Below, piece by piece: positions 20,859 to 35,800 of a stretch of 64,000 nucleotides of DNA (within the stretch, counting starts at the first letter, position 1; every line of letters starts with the position of its first letter). The stretch spans positions 4,882,261 through 4,946,260 of the forward strand of contig JAREIK010001468.1 in assembly GCA_029783825.1 (NCBI GenBank), written 5' to 3'. This DNA is from Sapria himalayana. Lineage: Eukaryota > Streptophyta > Magnoliopsida > Malpighiales > Rafflesiaceae. The position numbers and the translations under genes were made by a program. The notes under the pieces are model-generated. The model saw only the letters and a list, made by a program, of their open reading frames with translations. It had not been told where the DNA came from and did no database searches.

Positions 20859-23800
20859 GTAAACTATTCTACACTTTTTATTGACAAGTCATTGAAGGTC
20901 TTGCTAATTGTTGCTGTAGTTTGTTGTTGTTTTGTCAATGCTACAAGGTTGCACCGAGTCATAAAATTGAAGTGCTAGTAGAATGATTTAGTGGTCATGG
21001 TATCATATCAAAGAGAGTAATGTCTTTGAAATATGAGACTTGGATGTCTCTAAAGCTCACAATAACAAGCTTCTTTCTTTTTTTTTAGTCTTCCACTCTG
21101 AATACTCTTTTTTTTTAAATTTGATGTTATTGCACCAAAAGTCGAACATGCTTGATAGTGGTGACCACTGATGAATCAAAAAAAGGTGGCCTTAATTCAT
21201 TGGGCAACAAAGAATAAGAAATGGAAGCAGAGGTGGGAGATGGGGAGGTTTCCATGGATTTTTACATATTACTACCGTATTTTTAAGTACATAAACATTA
21301 ATTAAAAAAATATGATCAATATAGTAATTACTATGAATTGATGTATTAGTGATGCAATTATTATCAAGACGAGGCATGATAGTGAAATGTTGTGAAAATG
21401 GGGGGAAAAAAGCATATGTAGGTAGGAGATCATACTCAGTGTATAAGGTTTTCGCTTTGACAATGATTTGTAAGGTGAATATTTTGATAGTTTTATCTTT
21501 GAAAGTTGAAGAGACTACATTTGATGAGTCTTGAATCCTTGGACTAAAGTACTTTTCATCGTATGAAAGCATAATTTTTAATATATGCTTTTAACAAAAA
21601 GATTTTTTAGCAATTATATGTTTCAGTATTATTGATTTCTAATATATTTAATTTCATAGTTTTTATGAGATCTAGTCTCCTGATATTTGTATAATTGCAC
21701 ACATGAGAAAAAGTGTATCATTGCGCTAATTCTGTGATTATCATAGTGTCAAATAGATTGCATACATTGTGGCTAATTGTGCTCCCATGGTGGAGGTAGA
21801 GATGCATAGTGTGTCACATGATAGTAGGCAAAAGCATGCTAGGTGGCACTTCATAGGACAAGAGCATGTGTACTGATTGCAACATAGAGTGTTTGCTCGT
21901 GTTGTGTCAGGGCAGGGGCGCAGGGCAATGATGTTTAGTGTAGACAAGCAGCTATTGCATGGTGTTGGTCTTGCTGGAGTTTCGAGAACTTCATACTTAT
22001 ATTTGCTTTAGGCCTCTCTATGGTGTTTATCATTACAAAGTTGCAAGCTAAATTTAATGTGCTATAATTTGCCAATGTTTTGTCAAATTATCTTAAAAAG
22101 TAATTTTTTTTAAGTAACCTTTTGAGTTTATTGTTCATATATCTTGTATTTTATAAACATACTGTTATTTTATGATAGTTTTATAATTTTATGTTTTATT
22201 TATTTATTTATTTATGTTAATTTATGCCTTTTGTCAGGGGCATCGAATTCATGTGCTATCCCAATCATTTTTTCCTGTTATATAATAATAATTTTTTTGT
22301 ATTGAGTTATCATTGAGTATTATAAATATTATTCATTTAGTGCTTGAATTTTAATATCGTATTAGAACAAGATTAGGGAAAATTGAACTCTAAATTAGTA
22401 TAGTAAACTCTAAGAGGAGACATATTTACTATATGCCAACATCAATTATCGCACACCCACTACATGCAAATGAAAATTCAGAAGCCATCTCATCTTTCAC
22501 ATCTACATATCACCTTTTCACCTTTCCTCAATCATATTTGTCATGGATTCCAATCTATTTTCTTGAGTATATAATAGCTTTGCATCCTTTGATTTTACAT
22601 GAGCAGAGCATCTGTTAGTCAATGCCACCACATGTTGCTTGTTTTTAATTGTTAGATATTGGATTTCAAGTACTCGAGGAAACTGGAGATAGTAAGAGCA
22701 ATCCCAATTATTCAGAAAGTGGTGCTAAAATGCATGCACCATCACAACAAAATTATGAGTTTAAAAAATAATAGTTGCATGTTCTTATGATACACATATT
22801 TTTATTTGAGCAATTTTTGGTATTCTCTTGTTCACTCAAATAATATGCTACCCTCATTGCAAGTCATATTGCTAAATTGTTTGAGTTAAAATTCATACAT
22901 AAGATAAATAATACAATAATACTTTTGAAAAAAAAATATATAAGCTGCTATTATATAATAAACCAAAAAGATAAAAAAAAAACAAAAAAAAATAAAAAAA
23001 AAACCAAAAAGATTGGGACGACCCATGCCCACATATCGAGTGTTTCCATCACAAATATAAAAATAAAGAATTAAAAAAAATCACAACTTTTTGTTAAGCT
23101 GGTGTATATAAGCCTACAACACCAAGTTTGAAGGAAAAAAAGTAAGTTGAGCCTTATCAAGATTTTTGTGAAGATGTCCACGAGTTGTTCTAATGTCTAA
23201 ATGTGTGTTGTATTAATAATCTCATCTTAAATTTTTTTCTTGAGGAATAAATATTTATTCTCTATGTATTTTGTCCGTTCATGAAATATTGGATTGGAGA
23301 CTATGTGCCTCATTTATTGACTATAACAATAAAAGGATAATGAGATAAGAGAGTGCATGTTCGATATCCTTGAATAGATAGCTCATCCGAAGTATCTCAT
23401 AAGTAATTTTTGCTATAATATTTTGAACTCTGTCTCTGTAATAGATTTTGAAATATCTATCATCTTACTTTTTTGAGAAATAATATTATTTTCAAGTAAA
23501 ACACAAATTTATCGTAGTTCTTTCATTGCATGTTGGTGCCAAATTTGAATATGAATACTTAGCTAACTGCAAGTGTACACGATCTCTGAAAGAAATTATA
23601 AGTATTTGATGGTCTTTTCACTTATTGCAATATTCAAAAGGTTATGTAAAGGTGAGTCTATCGAGGAGATCATAATAAATGATTAATTATATTGATTGTA
23701 TATGTTATATTTAGTTTGGTTATAATTAGATATTTAATCTATTATATGATTTTTCTATTCATTATTGAGTCAACTAGAGGGATTGTATCATAAGTAAAAT

Positions 23801-26800
23801 TAATATATGGATTAATAGGAGTATTTACTAGATTAAAGTTGGAGTATAATATAAAAGAGAAACCTGAGCAAGAGTGTCAAGTACATATCTTTTATATAAC
23901 AAGTAATTTCTAATTTGTTATATCTCATAATTAGAATATTTTATATGATAAGAAGATATCTCTTATAGAATAAAATATCTTTATGTCAAAAATATGAGTT
24001 TTTAAAAGTTCTTTGTCTGATTTTGTGACTAAATGTATTTATTGAGTAGAATAATTTTTAATTTGTCATCTCAAATAATCAAAATATCATTCACGTAAAT
24101 AATCTAAAAAATCATCATGCAATCAGTACTCCTAAATAACAAAAAAAGTCAGTAATATATCTGTGTAAATCAAATGAGATGATTGTTTGTGAAAATTTCA
24201 TAAATTGAGTTATTGGTGATTGCTTTAGGTCATATAATATTTTTTATAATCTACACACTATGCCTAACTAATTATTTGAAATTCATGTGTTTGCTCCATA
24301 TAAATATTATCCTCATGGTCTTTGTGATTAGTAATTTTCATGTCTAATTGTTGTATCTTATAAATTTGAGTTGTTGCAAGGAAAATAAAAATATATACAA
24401 TACTATCATTTTAATGAATAAGTTTCCTAGTAGTTATATCAAATATTTGAATATATCTTCTTACTATAAGTCATATTTTAAGATGACTATGTGAATTTGT
24501 CTTCATAATGAATATCACTTGCAAAAAATAATATATTCTTGAAATTTATGAAACTAGTTTCCATGACCTATTAGAATAGAGATTATATATCTCTTATATT
24601 ATGGCTTACACAATCCTAAATTGGATAGTCTCAAAAGGAGATTTCAATATTTTAGTAACATTAATAAAAATAATAAAAAATACAAAAAATAAGATGAGAA
24701 TACGATAAAACTTCTAAAATTGGGTATCTAGTACAACTCATATATCCTTTCCAAAGAATAATCGAAAGGTTAAAATTTGAGGCATTGATTACAAGATCAT
24801 ATAACTCCTCGATAGAATTGTCTCTCATTTGAGAAGGATGTGCATATATTTCTTTACTTGCTGCCAAAGTGTTTGTGCTCTTCTTAGACTCTGATTATTT
24901 GTGATGAACATGCAAAACGGATATAATTACTTAAAGTTTTTTAATTTGTTCTAAAACATAAATTTGGGGAATTGAATAAGGTGGCTGATGCATTAAGAGG
25001 AAGTTATGTTATATTATACGTTATGCAATCTATGATGATTGATTTGAGATTATTAAGATCATATACTAAGATGATTTTGATTTTGGTTATCTTTGGATGC
25101 TTGTTTAAGTGGACTCAAAAATGATTTTTTTTTTCATAATGATTTTTTTTTTCATAATGATTTTTTTTTTCTATGGTAAACAAATTTGTTTACCAAAATG
25201 CTTACTTGGAGAAATCATAATTTGTGAGGCTCATGGAGGAGGATTTCTTGGACACTTTGGTTTAGACAAAACTTTGCTCTTGATACAAGAGAACTTTTGT
25301 TGGCCTAAGCTTGTGCGTAATGTAGAGAAGATTATGAATGAATGTGTTTATTGTCACAAAGTCAAGAAGCATGGGAACAATGTCCATTTATATTTTTCAT
25401 CCAATTCTAATAGGATCTTGGGAGGATATGAGTATGAATTTCATTATGGGACTGATTAAAATTCTATGTGGTAAGGATTCATTTATGGTTGTAGTAGACA
25501 TTTTTTTAAAAATGGATTAGTTTATTCCTTGCCACAAAACATTGGATACCACTCATATTGCTGATTTTTACTTAAATGAAATTATCTGGCTTCATGATGT
25601 TCTTAAATCTATTAATTCTTAATGAAACTCAAAAATTTTGAGTTATTTTTTGAGAACTTTTTGGAAGAAGTTGGGAAGTAAGCTTCAATTTAGTTCCTCT
25701 CATTATTCACAAACGGATGGATAAACCAAAATTCTTAATAGGTCTTTGTGAGCTATTTTAGAAGTTTGGTAAAAAGAAATATTAGTGAGTCAGAAAATTT
25801 ATTGTCTTATGCTTAATTTTCTTTTTATTGTTTCTCTAGTATTTTCAAAGGCATTTTCAGAAAATTTCTGAAAATACCTCAAGGCATCCCAAAAGAAGTG
25901 AATAGCATAGAAGGTGTACATCTTTTTAGTCGAGGCACATAAAAGGTGTAAAAGCGTACGCCTTCTCAGTCGAGGCGTATATCTTACAAATCTTCATTGT
26001 TTGGTTATTAAAAATAAAAACTAAAACTATAAAATATAAATTAAAAATAATTAAACACTCAACCTAATTATTTGTTTTTGATACAAAAGGAAAAGAGTGA
26101 AAAAAACATAACTTGTATGGAAGCTTTATCGCCAGATTATTAGTTTTCTGCTAGCATTGCAGTATTGATTCTTGGTCGGAATCAAAGTTTCACATCTCCT
26201 CACCTCTCTATTCTGGTTGCTCTCTCATCTTTCCTCCATGTAATGCTCTATTGAATCTTCTGTCTCTCATTTTTTATCAGTTAAGTTTCTTTGTTTCTTT
26301 TATTTTTTCCAATATTTTTCATTGGTAAGACAAGACACTAATTGTGTGGGCTGTGGAGTTTTATTTTTATTATATTAATTTTTTTAATTTAAGTTTGTGG
26401 TTGATATTTGATAAGGATAAAGACGAATAAGAAATGAGCTTTATTTTATTCATTTATTTTTCTATAGTTTTTGAGATTCATCAATAACAATATTATTCTT
26501 TTTTGATTTTACACTCTTAAATTATCATATCGAAAATTATGGGTAAAAGTTAGCTTCCATTGATTATATCACATAAAGTATAATGCATTATAAAACTAAA
26601 AATCATTCTTTCGTTTAGAGGAATATTACTTGTTTATGAAATTAAAATTTGATTTTTTTTTCTAATATTTTTATGAAATTAGTTCATAATTTTTTGGGCT
26701 TGAGTAGGATTATCTTCTGTGTATGAAATCATTCAATTATGTCTCTTTAATTAGATAAATCTAAAATATTCTTTAAATTTACATAAATTTCAAAATAATC

Positions 26801-29800
26801 TATAATTTTTGTGATAAAAAAATTTTAAATAATTTTCTTGAATGATAAAATTTTGTTTGACATATAAATTTGAATTTCACAAATAAATTTTAATTTGTTA
26901 AAAAATACCAACAATTTAATGCTATAATTTATTAGAATAAATCAGATTATATAATTTATAAAATAATTTAAAATTATATATTCAATTATTTTGTTTTAAT
27001 TTGATAAATCTAAAATATTTCTACTTTATATTTAATTATATCTTTATAATTTTTATACAAATTATATTTTGATTATTATTATTATTATTTTTAGAATGAG
27101 TTTTATTAATTCAAGAACTTATAATATCTACATCTAATTAATAATTTATACTAGGTATAAACGAAGGCAAAGACATAGAAAATGAATTCAATTTTATACC
27201 AATTGATGAAATTGAAGATTTACATAAAATAGGGATACATAATAGTGAATATTTTCTTTAGTGATAAAGATGAGAGAGAGTAATAGTGATGATGAAAAAA
27301 AATAGTGATAATTTTATGAATTTAGAATTTGAGAAAGAATTATAAATATTTATTTTATTTATCTTTTAAAATATTGAATATTTATTATGATGAGAAGTAC
27401 CAATAATATTTTATTTTTATGTTTAATATAAAAATATTTGAATTTTGAATTTTGGAGATTGAATTATTAAAATATTATTATTTTATTTTTAAAATTTTAA
27501 ATGTTTTTGATGATAAAAAGTACTAATGATTTTTAGTTTTTATGTTTAATGTCTTTATTTGATTATATATTTTTAATAGATAAATATTATAGATAATATT
27601 TAATGAAATAATATATATATATATATAAATATATAAAAGGTAGTACATTTCATAAAAAAAGTTCTTGCCTTAATCATCCCTGCCCCTCAAGATTTCAAAA
27701 GGCTATTGTGCCTCAATACATATTATGCCTTAAAATAATTGTGTATATCATGTTAAGATGAAATTTGTTGTAAGTAGATTCACTCAAATATTTAGTGTAT
27801 ATTATCAACTTATTTTTATTTTTGTGGTTAATATGGTTTACGTATAAATTTTTATATTACAATCAATGTTTCATAGATAGATGATACATAGAAAGAAGAT
27901 TTCCTCTTCTTTCTTGATTCTTTGTTAATTTTAAGATGATGAGTTATTCAAAATTAATGTTATTAGAGTTGTTTTATTCATCACCCAAGAAACTTAAAAT
28001 CATTGGATCACATCCTTTCCTCATATTTCTATAAAAGAAAATATAATGAAGTAATAAGTAATTACTTAAAAATTAAAATTATAAATTTGATTAAATTTAA
28101 TAAAAAAATTTATAATATATTTACATAATTAATATTTTATATTAAATATAAGTGAAGGCAAAGGCAAAGAGAATGAGTTCAATTTGATACTAATTGATGA
28201 AGATGATTATTAACATGAAATGATAATACATGATAGTTGATATTTATTACTTTTTATATATCAGATGAGTATGATGATTTCTTTGAAGAGAAGAATTTAA
28301 ATTTAAATAATTTATTTTAATTATTATTTCATGATTTGATTATGATTTTTTGTTAAAATTTGAAATATTTAGTATAATTAAATATATTTTTTATTTTATG
28401 AATTTGTCATAATTTTTGGGTAAAAGTAGTAAATCAGTATGTTTTTTTTATAATTCTTTTGAATTATTTTCAAATTTTTATTTATTTTATTTTTTATTTT
28501 ATATATTTTAAAATATTAATTAATTATATAATGTGAAACTCAAAAAGCTTATGCCTCTATGCCTCGAGGCTTATTGTCACTAAAATTTGACTATGCTACT
28601 CCAGAGAACAAAAAAAATATGCATACATGTAGTGATTTCGTAGTGGTTAGAAATACATCCAGCAGACGTGTATACCTCTGCTGATGTTTCATTGTCACTA
28701 AAATCTGTATTGACCAAGCTTCCAATGCGGATTGTTCTGGGAATAGACAGTCCCTTCTCTCTCTAGGTTCTGTCCCTTCAATCTCTCTAGAATTTGCCCC
28801 TCCTATCTCTCTATGGTCTGCCCCTTCTTTCTTTCTAGGGTCTGCCCCTTCTTTCTTTCTAGGGTCTGCCCCTTCTTTCTTTCTAGGGTCTGCCCCTTCT
28901 TTCTTTCTAGGGTCTGCCCCTTCTTTCTTTCTAGGGTCTGCCCCTTCTTTCTTTCTAGGGTCTGCCCCTTCTATCCAGGTTTAGTGAAGTTTCACTCTGG
29001 TACCATATAAAAACTAAAACCACTTAAAAAACATCATTGTAAACTTACATCCACAACCCATAAAATGTTCAAGGATTCCTAATCTCATATAAAACAAAGT
29101 GAAATGATTGAGACAACCCTTATGTTGAGTGCTGCTGCTCCCATCATAAACATAAAATAAAAAATAAACAAGCACAGCAGTAACTTATATTTTTTTTTGA
29201 AACCAAACCAAAACCATAAAAAATAGGCCAAAATATCTTCACAATATTAGTTGATCCAACAAAAAAAAAAAAAAACAAAAAAAAAACCCCCCTTGGAACT
29301 CTTCCTTGTAAGCCAAACTGAATAATGAGAAGTGGGAAAGAAAATTTCAAAGCAACCACAAAACAAACTTTCTCATGGATACAAATCAACACAGGCACAC
29401 CAGCTAACACGAATATATGGCTTATACCCATTCTTTATTGTCTCTTCCTGTAATTCAGATTAGACGATCAGGTATGAAAGTGAATTTACATGTGGAAGCA
29501 TGTAATTGGTTGTATCCTTTTGAAACAGATCCACTGTTGACGGATTATGACACACTACTTGATAATATACATGGTTTAAGGGCAGGGAAATCGGTAGAGG
29601 TTCCGATATATGATGTCAAGACCAGTTCACGCATAGGATTCAGGTATTTTTTCTTTGGTATATTATTTTGATCTTTAACATCTTATTTTCATGTTATCTT
29701 CATTTATTCCATTCATTCGCACACTACTATTATTTGTTGCAAATTAGTTTATGTTATTTGAGTTTAAGTTATGTTGAATGTACTGTATTACGATGTATTG

Positions 29801-32800
29801 TTGTTCAGGAAAGTATTTCTTCTTCAAATTTTTATCTATGAACTTGATGTTGGTATCTATGTTGCACGGACACGGATACGGACACGGGGATACGACACGG
29901 TAAGATACGGGGACACGACAAATTCTAAAAAACTAGGATATGGATATGGCTAGGATACGTCATAATAAAAAAAATAAAATTAAAATTAAAAATAAAAATT
30001 ATTAATTATAAATATTAGGTATTTTAAAATAATTAAGAATACTGTATTTTAAAATAATTAAGAATACTCTATTTTAAAATAATTTAAAATTCTGTACTTT
30101 AAAATAATGTAAAAAAAATTTAAACCCTCTAACACCCTCCCCCTCCCCCTCCCGAACCTTCCACCCTCCCGAACCTTTCCCCCCCTTCCCTCCCGAAAAC
30201 CCCTCTCCCCCCCCCTCCCGAAACCCCCTCCCCCCCCCCCCCCCTCCCGAACCCAACCCCCACCCGATTTTTGAATTGCGAATTTTGATTTTCAATTTTT
30301 AATTTTCGAACTCTCCCCCTCCCGATACAGATTCCAAAACCCACCCCCTCACGTGGCCTATCGGACACGTGTCCGACCCGTGTCGCCGTATCCACGTGTC
30401 GGACACGTGGACACGGCAGCACTTAGGCGTATCCGTGCAACACAGGTTGGTATTACTATTACATTGAGAATATAAAAATGTTGAGTTTCTTTTTCTTTTA
30501 AACTTAAACAGAAAACATTATTATTTATAGACTCGCCATGTGCTTGCTAGATTACTTATATTGGTAGTCAGATCAGTAAAAGAGGATAAATACTTTTTAT
30601 TAGAGTGCTTGCTAGATTACTTATCATGTAGCCGGGTTGTGGGCCTTATTTGCTATGACTCTGGTGCCTCGAGGCTCATAAATGAGCCAAAAGATAGTAT
30701 GATTTGGGCTCATGGGGAAGGGTCTAGGTGTCAACTGGACCGAACAGCTTGAGCAACGCACGAGTAATGACATGACCCAGCTCTGAGCCATGATTGGAAC
30801 AAACTTGTGCCTGCCATTGGCTCGGCTTGGGCTGGGCCGGGCTAGGGTTCTTGGATCGTGTGTTTCAGGAGACATGATACAACACGACCTGGCATGTTGA
30901 CACATGTGGGCCAAACCATACTAGCCTGAACCTGACCTAGGCTAGCCTGGATTGAAGCCATGCTAACCTGGACCTGACTCAGCATGACCTAGCATAACCC
31001 AGGAAAACGGAGTGTCAACAGGCCGTCCCGGGCGGACTATTTTTAGCTCCTTGCCAGCACAACTTATCTGACACCTCTAGGGAGGGGTGATAATACAACA
31101 TTGTAAGTAAATCATTATTATTTATAGTGCAATGCTGTTGCGGTCATTCATATTTATGCTTCTAGCAGGACCCTAGACATCCCTAGTTCTCGGATTGTGA
31201 TTATTGAAGGAATCTATGCATTGAATGAAAAACTGCGGCCTTTGCTAGATCTTCGTGTTTCTATCACTGGTGGTGTTCACTTTGACCTTGTGAAGCGGGT
31301 ATTGCGAGACATCCAACATGCTGGCCAGGAGCCCGAGGAAATAATTCATCAAATTTCAGAAACGGTGCTTATTTTTCTTCCCAAAATTATCTAGGTTATG
31401 AATAGGTCTTTGAGTTGTCGGTCACAAATGTTAGAGCATGGATTATGTTTCTACATGGAAACCTTAAACTTTATTTTGTGCAAATCGATTTGTGAATTAT
31501 TTGCTTGCTCATTTACTGATGTTTCTTCTTTCACAGGTTTATCCCATGTACAAAGCCTACATTGAGCCAGATCTTCAAACAGCACATATTAAAATCCTCA
31601 ACAAGTTCAATCCCTTCACTGGATTTCAAAATCCAACATACGTTTTAAAGGTATATCTCTCTTGTTTGGTGTATGCCATATTTTCTTAGTATTTGCACCA
31701 CCTGTATGGTATCTTTGATTGATTTTTTTATTGTTATCACAGTCATCTAGTTCCATTACAGTTGAGCAAATCAAGGCTGTTGTTTCTGACGAATACAAAG
31801 AAAAAAAGGAGGAAACATATGATATCTATCTTCTACCACCTGGTGAAGATCCTGAGGCTTGTCAATCATATCTACGGATGAGGAACAAGGATGGAAAGTA
31901 TGATCTAATGTTTGAGGTTTGATAATTTTGTTTTTTTTTATGTTTGATGATTATAAAATGTTTTTAAGCGTGAAATCATAATAAAATGAGATTTTTTTTG
32001 TATGATCCAAGCCATTTAATAATTTAAAATATATGAAAATTAATAGTATAAATTAAAACAAATATGAAAACATTCTGTTAAAATTAATAAAATGTAATTG
32101 ACTCTTGATGGTCTGTCTCATTTCTTCACCAATAAAAAATTTATTCAAGTTCTCTATCACCTATAGAAAGTAAGATTGGTTTAGCATAAAAGAATGAAAA
32201 TAGACATGAGAATTTATACAATTAGATGAGCCTTGGCAATGATTATTGATAGAGAATTGACATGTTTCAAATAGGCTCGATATCCCTTAAAATGGATACG
32301 GCTATTCTCAAATAAACTAACAATGTCACATACTTTCGTACTTAAGCTCATTTCTACACACTTGAGTAGGTAAAGGTTGAGTTGTATGGAGTTAAATTAA
32401 TATTTTTGGAGTATCTCAAATTGAATTCTATTTCTTATCAATTAACTTGAGACTTCAATGCTTCATTAAATTTTATTGATGTATTATATTGTAATGTATT
32501 TTTATTGTATTATGTAAGAGTATCCATGGATGTGTTTCAATAATTTTTTTTGTTTATATATATCTCATTTTTGTACCCATATTTATTTTATCATTGTATT
32601 ATTATTGTTAAGTTTTAATTTTTATTTTATTTTATTTATTTTTTATTATTTGGGAGTACTCGACATGTGAGATACTCCATATTATTATTTGGGAATACCC
32701 ATATTATTCTAGACATATGAAATAATTTTTATTTTATCATTGTATTATTATTGTTTTATTATTTATTATTGTGTGTGTGTGTGTATATATATATATATAG

Positions 32801-35800
32801 TTTATATTGTATTCTAAATTGATTTTTCATTTTAATAAAATTTTAATTTTTATTTCATATGTTTTCCTTTTCTATCTTTTTTTTTTTCATTGCCCAAACC
32901 CTAACCTCGATTTGAAAAAACATAATCATGGTATTTGAGTGAATTTTTGGCTAAGGGAGTGCTAGAAAAGGGGTGCATAAGTGATTGATGATCCTTTAGT
33001 GGTGCTGACAACAATAATCACTAGTAATTTACTATCACTGTGATTGAATTACTACACTATAACAGTGAATATCTATGCACAATGAGTATTTTTGATATAA
33101 AATATTAAAAATTAAAAAATATTAAGTTTTGGGGTAGAACAAAAATATTAAAAATTATGGATATATCATTAATTCAATTAATGGATATATCTAGATATAT
33201 CAAAATATATTTATGGATATTTTGATATAAAATATTCGTAGATAATATTATAATAAAAAATGAAATAAAAGTATTATATATATTTTAGTGTTTTAATAAA
33301 AAATATGAATTTATGTGTTATATAATATATCATATTAAATTAAATTATATAACTAATCAATAAGAAATATTAAGTTTGTAATATTATTTAATTATTATAA
33401 ATGTATTAGAATTTATATTTTAATTATATTTTATTATATAAGCAATATTAAATATTAATATTTATACTTGTGCATATATTGAAAAATATATTTAAATATA
33501 TATTATTTATATCATTCAAATTTATTGAAATTAAGATAATATTAAATTTAATTATATTTTATAATATAATAAATATTTTTTGGGAAAATTATATTTTAGT
33601 GTATTAAAAATTAAAAATAAAAAATCATAAGAAAATAAAATTATCATTTATTTTTATCATTGCATCGAGATAATGTTTTTTAGTGAATATTTTTTTCCTA
33701 AAATTTTAATTATATATTAATTTATTAGTAATATTAAATTAAATATTATCTATTTATTGGAGATATAATAAATTATTGATTTGAATGTATAATTTTTTGA
33801 ATTTAAGAGTAAATATATTAAATTATTTTATAATATATAACTAATGTTAAATTAATTTGATTCAAATATATATTATCATATGATTAAAAATATCTGAATT
33901 TATCTAAATATATCATAAATATATTTGGATATATCACACATACATCTTACTATATTTGAATATATTATTATTATATTTGGATGTTTTTTTTCTAATTTTT
34001 TTGATGAAAACACAAATATATTCGTGATTAGTAATATATCTATAATATTTCTTGCATTTTTAGTGATGCTTATTGATTTATTAAACAACGAATATTTTTG
34101 TATTATATATTGTGTTGATAATCACGAATTTAAGATATATCTTAGATATATTAAAGATATATATAAATATTTTCTTTCTTGATTTTGGGTGATCTAAAAG
34201 ATTTTCTTGGCGATGATGGTGGAACCCAGGGTGGCTAATATTATTGCCCAAATACGAAAGCCTCATTGTGTTTGTTTTTAGGCGTAAGTATGTGGCTGTT
34301 TACATTTTTTTAAATCTTTATTTTTTTGGTATTTCATGTAAAATCATGATAGTTTGTGCAAATTATTTTTTTTTTGGTTGATGCTTATGTAGAAGTGTGC
34401 CATGTTGTGAGATAAGAGAGAGAGAATGATTCTAAGTTGATTGATTAACGATTAGTGGGTCAAGGATATGTGTGTCACTTTTTAAAAAATACATTTCAAA
34501 CTGAGACTAATAAAGTAGATGTAAATTAATGCACAACTACAAATCTACCTAATATAGTTGTTTGATCCCAAAATGTCTAATATATTTAGTTTTCACCACA
34601 TTTGCTAGTAGTTTAGAGACTTAACTATTTTAATATATTTTTTAAGAATATTTTATTAAAAAGATTTTATTTAGTTTTTTAATGTGCAGATTGGTGGACC
34701 AGGAAGAGAAAACTCATTGTGTGACTTGAATACAAAATTATATGAGCGGATTTTCAATGGGATATAATAATTGTTGGATTAGATTGTATTGAGGAAATTT
34801 GGAGAGTGTATATGTAATATTCTTTACATGAATTCTTTGTAACATCATTATGCGGTCTTCTGGACATATAATTTTGAAGAGATGATATTTTTTATTTTGT
34901 TAGAGATTTATCAGAGAGTGGCTCAGATATCTACGTCTATACTTTGATCTACTAGAATACGCATTATTAGCCATTGAACTACGACACCTTCATCACATAG
35001 TGGCAATGATTTAGGTGACAGAGCTAGAAAAGGTTCTTTAAGAGACAGAAGGGTAGTACTAAAATCTTCTTTATGTGAGAGGTCAAGACATACTTGTGAG
35101 AGGTGTTGTATGTTACCCCTTCAGTTATGAGGAGTTTTTCAATGTATAGTGACTATACAATAGATTAGTGAACCTATTCAATTTGATTTTTCTATAATCA
35201 TGTCTATTGGTCATGTTACATTTGGTTTAGACATGCCTACATCTATCATTTTTTTTTTGCTCATCACTTCATTCTAGATTATTGGGTAACAAATTCGGAG
35301 TAAATACCACTACTATATTGTGGTAGTCAATACCACTGCTATATGGGCACGAGGGCATAACAATATTAATGTTCTCTATTTGTTTTGATGCATATTTTTT
35401 ACTTATGAGAGTTTTATCATTATTTATTTTGTCTATTACTTTATGAAATATCAAGATTGTGATGTTATTATCTTTTTTTTTTTTGGTTTGTTTATACATG
35501 ATCATTATACTGGATAGATGACTTACCAGTGGATTGAGCGAGAGCGAATGTACATATTCTCATTGGCTCATGTGAACTTTTCTACTTGCCTGTATATTAT
35601 TAATCTAATATTGATTCATTCTTGATTGAGATGTTTGTTACTGGACAAGCTAAAGATTCAAGAGTCAAGCATTAAAAAAGTGACTCAATTAATTGTGAGG
35701 TATATCACTTAGAAAAATATATTAAAGATTCTTATTCTTCACTTCATGAGAGTAATAGGAAGGATTTATTTCATTTGATTTACTCAAATTTTTGGGGATC

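Larger units (their letters stand above)
20859..29528 (+). other. Intron 1 of the coding region (8.7 kb)
   Basis: Donor GTAAAC, acceptor TTTTGAAACAG. It holds a copia relic on the - strand, a gypsy relic on the + strand, AT-rich hAT-like sequence and a 24-bp minisatellite, all listed separately. The stretch 20860-22960 shows no recognisable gene or repeat apart from AT-rich sequence and short chance open frames. Confidence 0.85.

Noticed and set aside
24661..24867. 68-codon - strand open frame with plausible composition
   Set aside because: No motif recognised and no supporting neighbour; it lies between a copia and a gypsy relic and may be a fragment of either.
28813..29010. Open frame of VCPFFLSR repeats
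   Set aside because: It is a 24-bp minisatellite read in a frame that stays open because the unit is a multiple of three; no start context or homologue.
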